From Paenibacillus sp. BIHB 4019 (GTDB taxonomy: Bacteria > Bacillota > Bacilli > Paenibacillales > Paenibacillaceae): a stretch of DNA of 64,000 nt. Below the pieces are notes generated by a model. That model did not search any database. It saw nothing but the letters and a program-made list of their open reading frames with translations, and was not told where the DNA came from. Position 1 is the stretch's first letter. Each line of letters begins with the position of its first letter. This document shows positions 9,436 to 18,328 of the stretch, piece after piece. The stretch lies in the NCBI RefSeq assembly GCF_002741035.1, contig NZ_CP016808.1:496001-560000 (forward strand). Reading direction: 5' to 3'. The translations under genes were made by a program, and so were the position numbers.

Positions 9436-10668
9436 CTAATTCCGCCGATCCTTCGGCAGCAATATGCCGAACAGGCCGAGCAGCGGCAGCACGCTGGAGG
9501 CGTACATCACCTGAGCAATGCTGTAATGGTCGGCTGCTGTGCCAAGCACGATTGCTCCCAAGCCGCCCATGCCGAAGGCGAGCCCGGTAATTAGCCCGGA
9601 TGCCATGCCGACTTTGCCTGGCATTAGCTCCTGCGCATAGACGACGCTGACCGAGAAGCTCGATTGGAGAATGAGTCCCAGCAGCGTAATGACGGGATAT
9701 ACCCAGAAAATCGGCAAATGCGGCAAAATGACGGTCAGCGGCGCTGCTCCCGCAATCGAGAATAGCAGCATCCGCTTGCGCCCGAAGCGGTCGGACAGCA
9801 TGCCGCCGAGGAACGTTCCAGCGACGCCCGCCGCCATGAACAGAAAGAGCGGCACCTGCGCGGCGCCAATCGACAATCCATAATCCCGCTGCAAATAAAA
9901 TTGGTAAAAGCTTGTGAGCCCAGCTGCGTACCAGGAGCGGGCAAACACCATAACTAGCAGCAGCCCAAGCGCAATGGCTACCGCTTTCGTGCTGAGTGTA
10001 TCCGCATTTGCTGCTGCGCCGCTCTGTTTCGCCTTGCGATCAGCGAGTCCTTTCGCTGCCAGCTCCGCTGCGTACCAAGGCACGATGCGCAGCAGCAGGA
10101 TAATGCCTGCCAGCGCCAGCAGCGTCCCCCATACGGCGCCTCGCTGCCCAAGCGGGACGAATATAAAAATCGTCATGAGCGGCGCTAGCGCTTGTCCAAA
10201 ATTGCCGCCGACCTGATAGATCGACTGCGCCAGACCTCGTCTGCCGCCCGCAGCAAAATAAACAACCCGCGAGCCCTCGGGATGGAATACCGCTGAACCA
10301 AAGCCAACGAACACAACAGCGAGCAATAGCGTCCAGAAATTTGGCGCATAAGCGAGTCCCGCCATCCCTGCCATACTGCAGCACATGCCGGCGATAAGCA
10401 TCCACGGTGCAGGCTTTTTATCCGATAAAATGCCAATAACCGGCTGCAGCACGGATGAGGTCATATACAGCGTAAACGTAATCCAGCCGATTTGCCCGAA
10501 CGTTAGACCGAGCGATTGTTCAAAAATCGGGAATAGGGCCGCGACGACCGACTGCATCGAATCATTCAGCAGGTGGACGCCGCTAATTGCGAATAATATG
10601 CCAAATAACGCTTTATTTTTCGTATCCATCGTTTTAACCGGTTTGCTTAATGTGTCTACATTGGACAT
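9436..10668 (-). CDS. fsr: Fosmidomycin-resistance-type MFS transporter (Fsr family)
   Basis: This 410-residue, 12-helix MFS protein has family-typical HLLNDSMQSVVAALFPIF in helix 1, the helix 4-5 motif FGSAVFHPEGSR and the Gly-rich GMGGLGAIVLGTAAD segment near the end. These match the Fsr/YfnC branch, named for fosmidomycin efflux in E. coli, whose native substrate in most species is unknown. The ATG at 10668 follows GAGAGAAGG. It is 33 bases downstream of the lactonase gene and shares its operon. Confidence 0.85.
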   Translation of the reverse strand: MSNVDTLSKPVKTMDTKNKALFGILFAISGVHLLNDSMQSVVAALFPIFEQSLGLTFGQIGWITFTLYMTSSVLQPVIGILSDKKPAPWMLIAGMCCSMAGMAGLAYAPNFWTLLLAVVFVGFGSAVFHPEGSRVVYFAAGGRRGLAQSIYQVGGNFGQALAPLMTIFIFVPLGQRGAVWGTLLALAGIILLLRIVPWYAAELAAKGLADRKAKQSGAAANADTLSTKAVAIALGLLLVMVFARSWYAAGLTSFYQFYLQRDYGLSIGAAQVPLFLFMAAGVAGTFLGGMLSDRFGRKRMLLFSIAGAAPLTVILPHLPIFWVYPVITLLGLILQSSFSVSVVYAQELMPGKVGMASGLITGLAFGMGGLGAIVLGTAADHYSIAQVMYASSVLPLLGLFGILLPKDRRN

Positions 10669-10701
10669 GCCATTAGCCTTCTCTCACTGATTGTGCTGTG
10701 C

Positions 10702-11784
10702 TTAACCGATCCAGACGAACACAGGACTCGAAATTTGTAAAAGCTCGCCCTCAGGCGTCAATCTGCCGCTGCCTGCATCAACCTGATAGCTCAAAAGGTG
10801 ATTGGTCTTCTGGTTCGCCACGAGCAGCCTGCTGCCATCAGGAGCAAGCGCAAAATTGCGCGGGCCTTCTCCGCCGCAGGAAATATGCTGCACCAGCGTT
10901 AGGCTGCCATCAGCCGCATTCACTGCAAATACCGCAATGCTGTCATGGCCGCGATTGGAGCTGTACAAAAACTTGCCCGACGGTGCCAGCGCTATATGCG
11001 CCGCATCGTTGTACGCATTAAACCCTTCAGGCAGCGCGCTAATGGTCTGCACCAGCTCCAAAGAGCCTGCATCCTCTCCATTTTTTCGCAGCACCGACAC
11101 TGTCGAATCCAGCTCATTCATCACATAGACGATTGGCAGCTGCTCATGCAGCGCCAAATGCCGCGGCCCTGCTCCAGCATTCAGCTGGTAGGAGGACGCA
11201 AGCTGAAGCGGCTCCGCTCCCTGTGGATTGTGGCGGTAAAGAAGGATGGAATCCGTGCCGAGATCCGTTATGTAAACATAAGGCGATGGCCCGCCGAGCG
11301 GCAAAATCGCATGGGCATGCGGCGCATCCTGACGGCTTGCATTTGGCCCCAGCTCCCCCTTGCTGCCGACAACTGCCGCCGCTGGCTGCAAAGAACCATC
11401 CTCTGCAAGCGGCAGCACCGCTGCATTTCCCCCTGTATAATTAGCTACGAATACCGAATGGCCATCCGAGCTGACATAACAAGGATGCTCGCCATGGGTA
11501 GACTGGCGGTTCAACTCGCTCAGCTTGCCGGTTTCAGGGTCAATCGCATAAGCAGCAACCTCCCCGCCCGGCACGCCGTTCGCCTCCGCCGTTTCACTGA
11601 CCGCATACAACCGGTCCCGTGCTTCATTCACATTCAAAAATGACGCATTTTCAATGCCTGTTACCTGCTGAATCACATTCAGCAAGCCGGATTCGCTATC
11701 CTGTGTCGCTACATAAATACACGGCTCCGAAGCACTGCCATAGCAGCCGATATAGACGATCCCTGCGAGCTTATTTGCTTTCAA
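10702..11784 (-). CDS. pgl: 6-phosphogluconolactonase, seven-bladed beta-propeller (YbhE/Pgl) family
   Basis: This 360-residue lactonase has family hallmarks GCYGSASEPCIYVA at the N-terminus, HPCYVSSDGHSVFVANY, DAPHAHAILP, GAGPRHLALH, SSNRGHDSIAVF and CGGEGPRNFALAPDG. These recurring blade motifs contain the conserved His/Arg active-site residues. The enzyme hydrolyses 6-phosphogluconolactone in the oxidative pentose phosphate pathway. The start codon is TTG at 11784 after GAGAGGATG. It is the first gene of a two-gene operon with an Fsr-type exporter, an uncommon pairing. Confidence 0.88.
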   Translation of the reverse strand: MKANKLAGIVYIGCYGSASEPCIYVATQDSESGLLNVIQQVTGIENASFLNVNEARDRLYAVSETAEANGVPGGEVAAYAIDPETGKLSELNRQSTHGEHPCYVSSDGHSVFVANYTGGNAAVLPLAEDGSLQPAAAVVGSKGELGPNASRQDAPHAHAILPLGGPSPYVYITDLGTDSILLYRHNPQGAEPLQLASSYQLNAGAGPRHLALHEQLPIVYVMNELDSTVSVLRKNGEDAGSLELVQTISALPEGFNAYNDAAHIALAPSGKFLYSSNRGHDSIAVFAVNAADGSLTLVQHISCGGEGPRNFALAPDGSRLLVANQKTNHLLSYQVDAGSGRLTPEGELLQISSPVFVWIG

Positions 11785-11887
11785 TCGTATTCATCCTCTC
11801 GTACTCTCATTATGTAAGCGTAATTTTTATATTTATAGTGACCATAGCACAATGAAAATAAGCAGACAACCGTTTTCGAAAAAACGC

Positions 11888-11929
11888 TTTCCAATGTCTT
11901 CTGCCCATGATATAATGTAAGCGCTAACA
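11888..11929 (+). promoter_or_regulatory. Promoter with a perfect CcpA cre site ahead of the LytTR gene
   Basis: The -35-like TTTCCA (11888-11893) and -10 TATAAT (11911-11916) are separated by 17 bases. Immediately downstream, TGTAAGCGCTAACA (11916-11929) matches the cre consensus TGWAANCGNTNWCA at every fixed position. A cre overlapping the transcription start normally means CcpA repression during growth on preferred sugars. Confidence 0.75.
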
Positions 11930-11971
11930 ATTTTCCGTTTTCATTCTCATTTCTTGAAGGGGGCTTATGGA

Positions 11972-12310
11972 ATGATGAATACTGGATTGAACGGTGAACG
12001 CAACATTTACGAGGATTTTGAAATTGAGTCGGACGTCCTTTTTTTCAAGGTCGGCATGCCCGAGCTCGTCAGCTTCCACGGCAGAAACTACAATATAAAG
12101 AAAAGAATGACCGGGGACCAGATTCGCAAGCTGATTGATGACAGCCACTTTTATCAAGTCAGCTCCAATTGCTACATTAACATTCGCAAGGTGAAGGCGA
12201 TCACGGACGGCATTGCTTATTTCGGAACCGATGCATCCGACTCCAAGAACGTCCCTATCCCTAGACGCAAGCAAACCGTCATCAAGCAGCTCTTAGGGCA
12301 AGCGCAGTAA
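11972..12310 (+). CDS. Small LytTR-type DNA-binding regulator
   Basis: This 112-residue protein is almost entirely a LytTR domain. Its core is SFHGRNYNIKKRMTGDQIRK, then FYQVSSNCYINIRKVKAI and a C-terminal PIPRRKQTVIKQLL. There is no receiver domain, as in stand-alone LytTR regulators of Firmicutes. The ATG at 11972 is chosen because GAAGGGGG lies seven bases upstream. A longer TTG frame at 11954 would begin inside that ribosome site. It is transcribed alone from a cre-bearing promoter and followed by a strong hairpin. Targets are unknown. Confidence 0.75.
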   Translation: MMNTGLNGERNIYEDFEIESDVLFFKVGMPELVSFHGRNYNIKKRMTGDQIRKLIDDSHFYQVSSNCYINIRKVKAITDGIAYFGTDASDSKNVPIPRRKQTVIKQLLGQAQ

Positions 12311-12383
12311 TCGGTTAACAGGCACATACCGCACAGCACGCTAATAAACGACGTCCATATGCGCACGCAGTCGCCGTTCATTC

Positions 12384-12436
12384 ACACACAACCGCCGTAT
12401 ACCGTGTTTAACGGAATACGGCGGTTGTGTGTTTAC
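12384..12436 (+). terminator. Strong hairpin terminator after the LytTR gene
   Basis: A 17-bp perfect stem ACACACAACCGCCGTAT (12384-12400) pairs with 12416-12432, with an inner CCGT/ACGG extension and a short T-rich tail. It separates the LytTR gene from the epimerase gene. Confidence 0.75.
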
Positions 12437-12502
12437 TTTGATCCTGTTATTCTAATCTGGAGCATGAATCGCCAAATATTCGCCAAATTTAAGGAGGCTA
12501 TT

Positions 12503-13510
12503 ATGAGCAAGCAAGGACAAGCGCTTGAGCAAGCATTTCATGGAGAACCAGCCGTTTGGCTAAAATGGGGCGCCTACGAGGCTGCGGTTTTGCCCGCAGT
12601 AGGGGCTAACCTGATTGCGTTCCGCGATGTAGAGAAGGGCTATCATTTTTTGCATGAGCCAGCTGAGAGTGAAATGGCCGCATTTAAAGCAAGTCCCGGC
12701 ACTCACGGCATTCCCGTGCTGTTCCCTCCGAACCGTTATCAAGATGGCACGTTCACAATGAACGGCAAGACGTATACGTTCCCAATCAATGAGCCAAGAA
12801 CAGGAAACCATTTACATGGCTTCGTACATACGGCTGCATGGGAAGTGCTGGACTACGGCACACTGAAAACCGAAAGCTTCGTGCTCCTTCAAATCGCAGT
12901 GGATGAGCAGCATCCGGTTTATACGTATTTGCCGCATCGTTTTGCGATTACGCTGCGTTATTCATTGAGCGATCAAGGACTCTTCCAGCATATTTCCGTA
13001 CATAACCGCGGGAACGACGCTATGCCTTGCCTAATCGGCTTCCATACAGCGATCAATGCGCCTTTTGCCCCACAAAGCTCTTCCGAAGACTACAGCTTCA
13101 CGCTGACAGCAGGAAAACGCTGGGAGCTGAACGAGCGCATGCTGCCAACCGGACAGTTTTTGCCGCTTAGCGCCAACGAGGAGAAGCTCAAGACGACGGG
13201 CGCTTCCCCTTATTTTGAGCCACTGGACAATCACTATACGGTGGAGACGCGCAATGGCCGCAATCAGATGGAGCTCACGGATGCGCGCGAGCAAGTGACT
13301 TTGGTCTATGATGCAGGAACCGCCTATAAACAGTGGATGGTGTGGAACAGCAACGCCTCCGGTCAGTTCTTCTGCCCTGAGCCGCAGCTTAACCTCGTCA
13401 ACGCACCGAATGTCGATTTGCCAGCAGACGAAATCGGCCTGGTCAGCCTGGAGCCAAACGGCATCTGGGAAGAGACGAGCCGCATGTATGTGAAGCCAGC
13501 TGCCAAGTAA
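12503..13510 (+). CDS. Aldose 1-epimerase (galactose mutarotase) family protein
   Basis: This 335-residue protein has GVNLIAFR-like GANLIAFRDVEKG near the start and GIPVLFPPNRYQDGTF, which contains the substrate-binding Asn-Arg of the mutarotase fold. The catalytic-region HLHGFVHTAAWEVLD follows, with ISVHNRGNDAMPCLIGFHTAINAPF and a terminal PEPQLNLVNAPNVDLP resembling the conserved catalytic Glu segment. The cytoplasmic enzyme interconverts sugar anomers, and its specific sugar cannot be told. The ATG at 12503 follows AAGGAGG. The frame runs open upstream through the terminator hairpin to 12359, which is not coding. Confidence 0.87.
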   Translation: MSKQGQALEQAFHGEPAVWLKWGAYEAAVLPAVGANLIAFRDVEKGYHFLHEPAESEMAAFKASPGTHGIPVLFPPNRYQDGTFTMNGKTYTFPINEPRTGNHLHGFVHTAAWEVLDYGTLKTESFVLLQIAVDEQHPVYTYLPHRFAITLRYSLSDQGLFQHISVHNRGNDAMPCLIGFHTAINAPFAPQSSSEDYSFTLTAGKRWELNERMLPTGQFLPLSANEEKLKTTGASPYFEPLDNHYTVETRNGRNQMELTDAREQVTLVYDAGTAYKQWMVWNSNASGQFFCPEPQLNLVNAPNVDLPADEIGLVSLEPNGIWEETSRMYVKPAAK

Positions 13511-13530
13511 TAGGCAGCAATAATAAAGGG

Positions 13531-13573
13531 AAAAGCCGAAGCCCCGCGTACGAGCGGGCGCTCCGGCTTTTTT
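13531..13573 (+). terminator. Terminator of the aldose epimerase gene
   Basis: AAAAGCCG at 13531-13538 pairs with CGGCTTTT, with an inner GCCCCGC/GCGGGCG stem, and is followed by TTTTTT. Confidence 0.88.
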
Positions 13574-13620
13574 CATGAAAGGAACAGCGGTATCTTCAGC
13601 ACAGGAGCTTTAGCGCAGCC

Positions 13621-14079
13621 CTACTCCTCTACTTCAAAAATGGAATCTACAATAATCGGGAGATTATTTCTTACTGAAACGGCTCCGAGGACGGAGCGGG
13701 CATGGCTTCCTTTTTCCCCGAACACATCCATCATTAAGTCCGAGCAGCCATTGAGCACCTTGTGATGCTCTTCAAATTCAGCTGTCGCATTGACGAAGCC
13801 TTGAATTTTTACGACCCGTTTTACTTTATCGAGAGAGCCCAATGCTTGCTCCAGCACAGCGAGCACCTCCAGCCCCGCCTGCCGGGCAAATTCATAGCCT
13901 TCCTCCGTAGAGAAGTCTTTGCCCAGCTTGCCTTTCGGGTTCCCAGAAGGCCCTTTGCCCGAAACAAACAGCAGTCCATTCACATTTACAAAGTTAGCGT
14001 ATTTAGCCGCAGGCTCGCTTGCCGCTGGCAGTACAATACCAAGCTCAACAAGTCGTTTGCTAATCGTAGACTCGGACAA
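13621..14079 (-). CDS. RidA/YjgF/TdcF family protein
   Basis: This 152-residue protein of the RidA family, YjgF-like subgroup, has VNVNGLLFVSGKGP, the characteristic central strand, and SHARSVLGAVSVRNNLPIIVDSIFEV, which carries the conserved Arg that binds the imine intermediate. Family members deaminate reactive enamine/imine intermediates. The start is TTG at 14079 after GGGGGGAG. It is second in an operon 33 bases after an SDR gene, suggesting a small-molecule oxidation/deamination pathway. Confidence 0.87.
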   Translation of the reverse strand: MSESTISKRLVELGIVLPAASEPAAKYANFVNVNGLLFVSGKGPSGNPKGKLGKDFSTEEGYEFARQAGLEVLAVLEQALGSLDKVKRVVKIQGFVNATAEFEEHHKVLNGCSDLMMDVFGEKGSHARSVLGAVSVRNNLPIIVDSIFEVEE

Positions 14080-14112
14080 GAGAACTCCCCCCTATCGATT
14101 TATGTAGCTTAA

Positions 14113-14877
14113 TTAGATGGCTGGCATAACATTTCCGCCATTGACCGGCACATACGCCCCCGTAATGAAGCTGGACAGCTCGGAGGCCAGAAAAGCGACT
14201 GTGTTGGCAATTTCCTGATCGCTTCCCCGCCGCTTCAGCGGCACATTTTTCTCATAGCCTTCATTGCGCTCGCTGCCTGCAGCACGGTCCCGATCGCTGA
14301 TCGTCCAGCCCGGCGCCACTTGATTGACCGTAATGCCGCTCTCGCCAACCTCTTTGGCAAGCACGCGGTATACGCCGTCCATGCCTCTTTTGCCTGCTAC
14401 GTAGGCCGATTGGCCGGGCGCATTTTGCATGGCGCATTCCGTATTAATACCGATAAAACGGCCGCCGCCGCGCTCCACCATTGCCGGAACGAATGCTTTG
14501 GCCAAATAGACGCTTTGCATGACGCAGGATTCAAACTGGCTTTCATAGTCCTCAACCGGCTGCTTCAGCACGCTTTCCCATTGGTACTGAATAACGGCAT
14601 TCGCCACGACGATGTCCACATGTCCAAGGCTTGCCGCTGCTTCCGCTTGCAGTTTATCCACATCGCCTTGCTTCGTAATATCTGCCTGAACCGTAATCGC
14701 ACGTCTGCCCAAGGCCTCAACCTCCTGCTTCAGCTCCAGCGCCTTGTCCTCATTGCTCCGATAATGAATGACGATATCCGCCCCGCAATCTGCGAGCGTT
14801 CTAACCATCACGCGCCCCAAATCCCCAGTTGCTCCGGTTACGAGCGCGGTCTTTCCAGTCAAGTCAAGTTGCAGCAT
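14113..14877 (-). CDS. Short-chain dehydrogenase/reductase
   Basis: This 254-residue classical SDR has TGATGDLG for NAD(P) binding (Gly-to-Asp in the middle of TGxxxGxG), VVANAV in place of NNAG, YVAGK as the catalytic Tyr-Lys pair, and VAPGWTISDRD after it. The usual catalytic Ser 13 residues before the Tyr is Thr here (INTECA). The NADP preference is unclear (HYRSNEDKA resembles NADPH-using FabG relatives). It heads the operon with RidA. The substrate is unknown. Confidence 0.86.
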   Translation of the reverse strand: MLQLDLTGKTALVTGATGDLGRVMVRTLADCGADIVIHYRSNEDKALELKQEVEALGRRAITVQADITKQGDVDKLQAEAAASLGHVDIVVANAVIQYQWESVLKQPVEDYESQFESCVMQSVYLAKAFVPAMVERGGGRFIGINTECAMQNAPGQSAYVAGKRGMDGVYRVLAKEVGESGITVNQVAPGWTISDRDRAAGSERNEGYEKNVPLKRRGSDQEIANTVAFLASELSSFITGAYVPVNGGNVMPAI

Positions 14878-15042
14878 AAACGTTCAGCTCCTTTGTTCAT
14901 TCAACATTCGTCGTTCATCATTGGTAACGCTTCCCTCCTAGGCTACCATATCCTTGTACCTGCGTATATTTAAAATTTCAATATTGTGCTTATTTTGACG
15001 AATGATGCCTAATGCTGTTCATGGGGCCGATGGCGATGGGCT

Positions 15043-15783
15043 TTATGCCGAAACGTCAGCCGTTCTCATTCGGTAAATGGCGCCGGCACTGAATGCAGCT
15101 ATATAAAACAAATTCACAATCACAACCGTTAGCTGCTGCTGAGGCGGCAAACTCTCCGGGCTAAGCACGCCCATCCCAATCGTCAGCAGCGAATGCGGAA
15201 AAAACAGCCCGGCCTTCGCTACATACATGCCCAGCCCCAGAAAAGCTGCCCCTAGCCCAATTCCTACGGGGACGGCAAAGCTGCGTATTCGCATGGACAG
15301 CAGCAATTGGAAGCTGCTGATCGTAACAGCAGCCAGCCATCCCCTCACCAGCCAGCCGTATAATTCTCCCGGCAATTCGGAGAGGCTTAAACCAACCATC
15401 GTGCCCCCTATTATATACAGCAGGACAAACACCACTTGTACAAAAGCCGTCAGCATGCCTGCTGTAAAAAGCTTGGCCCAAAAAATGCTGGCAACCGGAA
15501 TCGGCGCTGTCAGCAGCATGTTCCAGTTTTTTCCTGAATGCTCCAATCTGCACAGATAAGCACAACAAATAGCGATCAGCACCGGCAAGAAAAACTCGCC
15601 ATAAAACAGCCCGGCTTGCGACCATAAGCTATACCAGCCATTTTGCAGGACACCCTGATTCATATAAAAATTACCGCAGCCCATCAGAACGCTGACGATC
15701 GGCAGCGCTATCAATACGATCCATAGATGCGAATGGCGAAGCTTCAGCCATTCAGCGGGAACTGCCCTTTTTAGCATCAACAT
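15043..15783 (-). CDS. Lantibiotic-immunity-type ABC transporter permease (LanG-like)
   Basis: This 246-residue protein has six predicted membrane helices. It belongs to the ABC-2 permeases of lantibiotic self-protection and bacitracin-type exporters, with the family segment ICCAYLCRLEHSGKNWNMLLTAP between helices 2 and 3. It lies three bases after the sister permease and is last of a three-gene ATPase-permease-permease operon. Such transporters expel pore-forming peptides from the membrane. No lantibiotic precursor or modification gene is present. Confidence 0.78.
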   Translation of the reverse strand: MLMLKRAVPAEWLKLRHSHLWIVLIALPIVSVLMGCGNFYMNQGVLQNGWYSLWSQAGLFYGEFFLPVLIAICCAYLCRLEHSGKNWNMLLTAPIPVASIFWAKLFTAGMLTAFVQVVFVLLYIIGGTMVGLSLSELPGELYGWLVRGWLAAVTISSFQLLLSMRIRSFAVPVGIGLGAAFLGLGMYVAKAGLFFPHSLLTIGMGVLSPESLPPQQQLTVVIVNLFYIAAFSAGAIYRMRTADVSA

Positions 15784-15786
15784 TCT

Positions 15787-16545
15787 CTACACCTCCTGTC
15801 TGGATATATGCAACCGGCCTGCTCCATAGATTAACAGTCCCATGAATAGCAGCAGCCCCAGCATCGGAAGCCCCGCCCCTAAATCACGCGCTATAAATTC
15901 AAGCTGATTATCCGTATAGCTTTGGGCAACCGGACTAAGTCCCGAATAATACGACCAAATGAACAATGGCCTTATCGCACTCGGAAACAGATCAGCAGCC
16001 ATGCCAATGAACCCGCCAAGCATACCGAGACATAGCGCGAAAGCCTGATTTTTAAGCGCCATGGATAGCCACTGCTGCAGGGCAATGACGGCCAAGTGGG
16101 CAGCCATCGTTCCAGCAAGCAAGCGTCCGAGCAGCATAATAGGCACCGCTTCCTCAAAACCATTTATTTTGCCGAAGCCGATTAGCGCCAATACTTGCAC
16201 AAAACAGGCAAGCAGCAAAATAAGCGCCACACAGCCATATTTGGCAGCATATAACCTCTCCCGCTTGACAGACATGGAAAGCAGCAGCTTCCACGTATTG
16301 CCTTTATGCTCCATATCACAAATCCGCGATACGCAGATTGCTGCAAGAATAGGGGCAAACAGACCGTTCAAGGATGCCGTCATCGCAATAAGCGGCTCCC
16401 AGCTGGCCTGATCAGGATTACGGGCGATGGACATGCTTGTTGCCATAAACGCCCACCCCATTTCCACCCCCATCACCAGCAGTACCGTCAACCCGACGTA
16501 TCTTCGGCGCAGCTTGTAGCCTTCCAGCCAAATCGAGCGAATCAT
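15787..16545 (-). CDS. Lantibiotic-immunity-type ABC transporter permease (LanE-like)
   Basis: This 252-residue, six-helix ABC-2 permease is a paralogue of the next gene. The equivalent motif is CVSRICDMEHKGNTWKLLLSM. Its ATG overlaps the ATPase stop by four bases, typical of translational coupling. It should pair with the sister permease as the membrane heterodimer driven by the ATPase encoded just upstream. Confidence 0.8.
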   Translation of the reverse strand: MIRSIWLEGYKLRRRYVGLTVLLVMGVEMGWAFMATSMSIARNPDQASWEPLIAMTASLNGLFAPILAAICVSRICDMEHKGNTWKLLLSMSVKRERLYAAKYGCVALILLLACFVQVLALIGFGKINGFEEAVPIMLLGRLLAGTMAAHLAVIALQQWLSMALKNQAFALCLGMLGGFIGMAADLFPSAIRPLFIWSYYSGLSPVAQSYTDNQLEFIARDLGAGLPMLGLLLFMGLLIYGAGRLHISRQEV

Positions 16546-17459
16546 AGGCTGCGCTCCTTCCCCGTCAATTCGAGAAACAGGCTCTCCAAGCTTTTCTTAT
16601 GCTCTTCGATGCGCAGCACGTCAATATCTTCGGCAAGCAGCTCCCTATTGATTTGCGCTATCTGGGCATCCGCCAGATGGCGCAGCCGCAGGAAGCCATC
16701 TTGTAAAATCGGCGTAAAGCCTTGGGCAGCGAGCAGCGAATGCGCCATCGGATTTTGGCTCGTCTTAAAGGCAATCGTCGGCTGGCTTTCATTTCGCAGC
16801 TGATCCAGCTTGCCTTGGAACAGCATTTTGCCTTGATGGATAATGCCTACCGAGGTGGCGATCTGTTCGATTTCCGACAATAGATGGCTGGAGATTAGCA
16901 CCGTCATACCCAAGCGCTGCGGCAAAGATTTAATCAACTCGCGAATTTCACCAATACCTGCCGGATCGAGCCCATTCGTCGGCTCATCCAGCACGAGCAG
17001 CTTAGGCGAAGCCAGCAGCGCCATCGCAATGCCTAAGCGCTGCTTCATGCCCAAGGAATACTGCGATACTTTTTTATGCTGCTGCTGCTCCAGCCGGACA
17101 ATTCTCAGCGCTTCCCTCACATGGCTGCCGGGCACATTCCGCAGCCGCTGGACGACGCGCATGTTTTCAAGGCCCGTCAGATGGCCGTAGTAGGAAGGAG
17201 ATTCAATCAGAGAGCCCGTTTGGCTTAAAATAAGGCGGCGGTGCTTGGCCAGCTCCTTGCCGAATACCGTTACGCTGCCCTCCGTCGGCTGGGCGAGCCC
17301 AAGAATCATTTTTAATGTCGTCGATTTCCCCGCTCCGTTCGGTCCAAGAAAGCCATAAATCTCTCCCTCTTCCACCATTAAGTCGAGCTTTTCGACGGAA
17401 TAGCTGCTGCCGTACCGTTTGGACAGGCCGCGGGTAGATACAATCGCTTGCATCGTCAT
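16542..17459 (-). CDS. Lantibiotic/bacitracin-type ABC transporter ATPase (LanF-like)
   Basis: This 305-residue ATP-binding subunit has Walker A GPNGAGKSTTLK (about residue 40), Q-loop QTGSLIESPSYYGHLTG, signature YSLGMKQRLGIAMALL, Walker B LLVLDEPTNGLDP and H-loop SSHLL. The roughly 80-residue C-terminal extension is typical of BcrA/LanF proteins. It heads the transporter operon and is divergent from the two-component genes at 17615, which probably regulate it in response to an antimicrobial peptide. Confidence 0.88.
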   Translation of the reverse strand: MTMQAIVSTRGLSKRYGSSYSVEKLDLMVEEGEIYGFLGPNGAGKSTTLKMILGLAQPTEGSVTVFGKELAKHRRLILSQTGSLIESPSYYGHLTGLENMRVVQRLRNVPGSHVREALRIVRLEQQQHKKVSQYSLGMKQRLGIAMALLASPKLLVLDEPTNGLDPAGIGEIRELIKSLPQRLGMTVLISSHLLSEIEQIATSVGIIHQGKMLFQGKLDQLRNESQPTIAFKTSQNPMAHSLLAAQGFTPILQDGFLRLRHLADAQIAQINRELLAEDIDVLRIEEHKKSLESLFLELTGKERSL

Positions 17460-17614
17460 TCACTCCATTCTTGATATTGTCAATCAAGCATAACGATGCC
17501 GCCTTGCTGTAAACTGAAGCTAACCTTACGCCAGCCTTAAATCAGGCCAATGGCGGCCTGTCACGCTCCAAAACCAGCAAAAGCAAGGTATACTGAAAAT
17601 AGGTGATGAACAAT

Positions 17615-18328
17615 ATGGAAGACTTAAAACATAAAAAGCTGCTCATCGTCGACGATGAGAGCGATTTGAGGGAAATGGTCGAAGGTTTTTTACGCAAAGA
17701 AGGCTTTACCCGCATATTTCAGGCGGCTACCTGTGCAGAGGCACTGCGTACCGTACGGTCGGCTAAGCCGGACCTCGTCCTTTTGGATATTATGCTGCCT
17801 GACGGGGATGGGTTCTCCCTGCTCAAGTCGCTGCGGCAGTTCTCAAGCGTTCCTGTGTTTTATCTATCCGCTAGAGGAGAGGATGAGGATCGTTTGCTCG
17901 GTCTTGGGCTGGGCGCCGACGATTATATGGTAAAGCCTTTTTTGCCGCGCGAGCTGCTGCTTCGTTTGAGCGCGATTTTACGGCGAGTATATGCACCATT
18001 CCGTCAGGAGCAGCGCCCTATTTTTCAATTGGGCCCCCATGTCATTGATCTGGAAAGCGGCGTTGTGCGGACGTCCAGCGATGACGATTCTTTAACCGCC
18101 AAGGAGCTTGTCCTGCTAACCAAGTTTTACGAAAACCGGAACCGTATTGTGACCAATGATGCCCTTTGCCAAGCAGCTTGGAGCGATGATTATTATGGGT
18201 ATGAAAATACCTTAATGGTTCATATTCGCCGCATTCGTGAAAAAATAGAAGAGCTGCCCTCCAATCCTGAGCATCTGCTGACTGTTCGCGGCTTGGGATA
18301 CAAGCTGCTGGTCAAGGAGGAGATATAA
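17615..18328 (+). CDS. OmpR-family response regulator of a peptide-antibiotic sensing system
   Basis: This 237-residue protein has an N-terminal receiver with acidic pair VDDE, phosphoacceptor Asp58 in LLDIMLPDGDG and KPF switch Lys. The C-terminal winged helix ends HIRRIREKIE...VRGLGYKLL. The start ATG at 17615 (MEDLKHKK) follows AGGTGATG by eight bases. GTG 17603 and ATG 17606 are alternatives. The stop shares a base with the kinase start. Location opposite a LanFEG-like transporter suggests it activates that promoter, as SpaR or BcrR-type systems do. Confidence 0.87.
   Translation: MEDLKHKKLLIVDDESDLREMVEGFLRKEGFTRIFQAATCAEALRTVRSAKPDLVLLDIMLPDGDGFSLLKSLRQFSSVPVFYLSARGEDEDRLLGLGLGADDYMVKPFLPRELLLRLSAILRRVYAPFRQEQRPIFQLGPHVIDLESGVVRTSSDDDSLTAKELVLLTKFYENRNRIVTNDALCQAAWSDDYYGYENTLMVHIRRIREKIEELPSNPEHLLTVRGLGYKLLVKEEI

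Noticed and set aside
12359..12502. N-terminal extension of the aldose epimerase
   Set aside because: It covers a 17-bp terminator hairpin. The AAGGAGG site points to the ATG at 12503.
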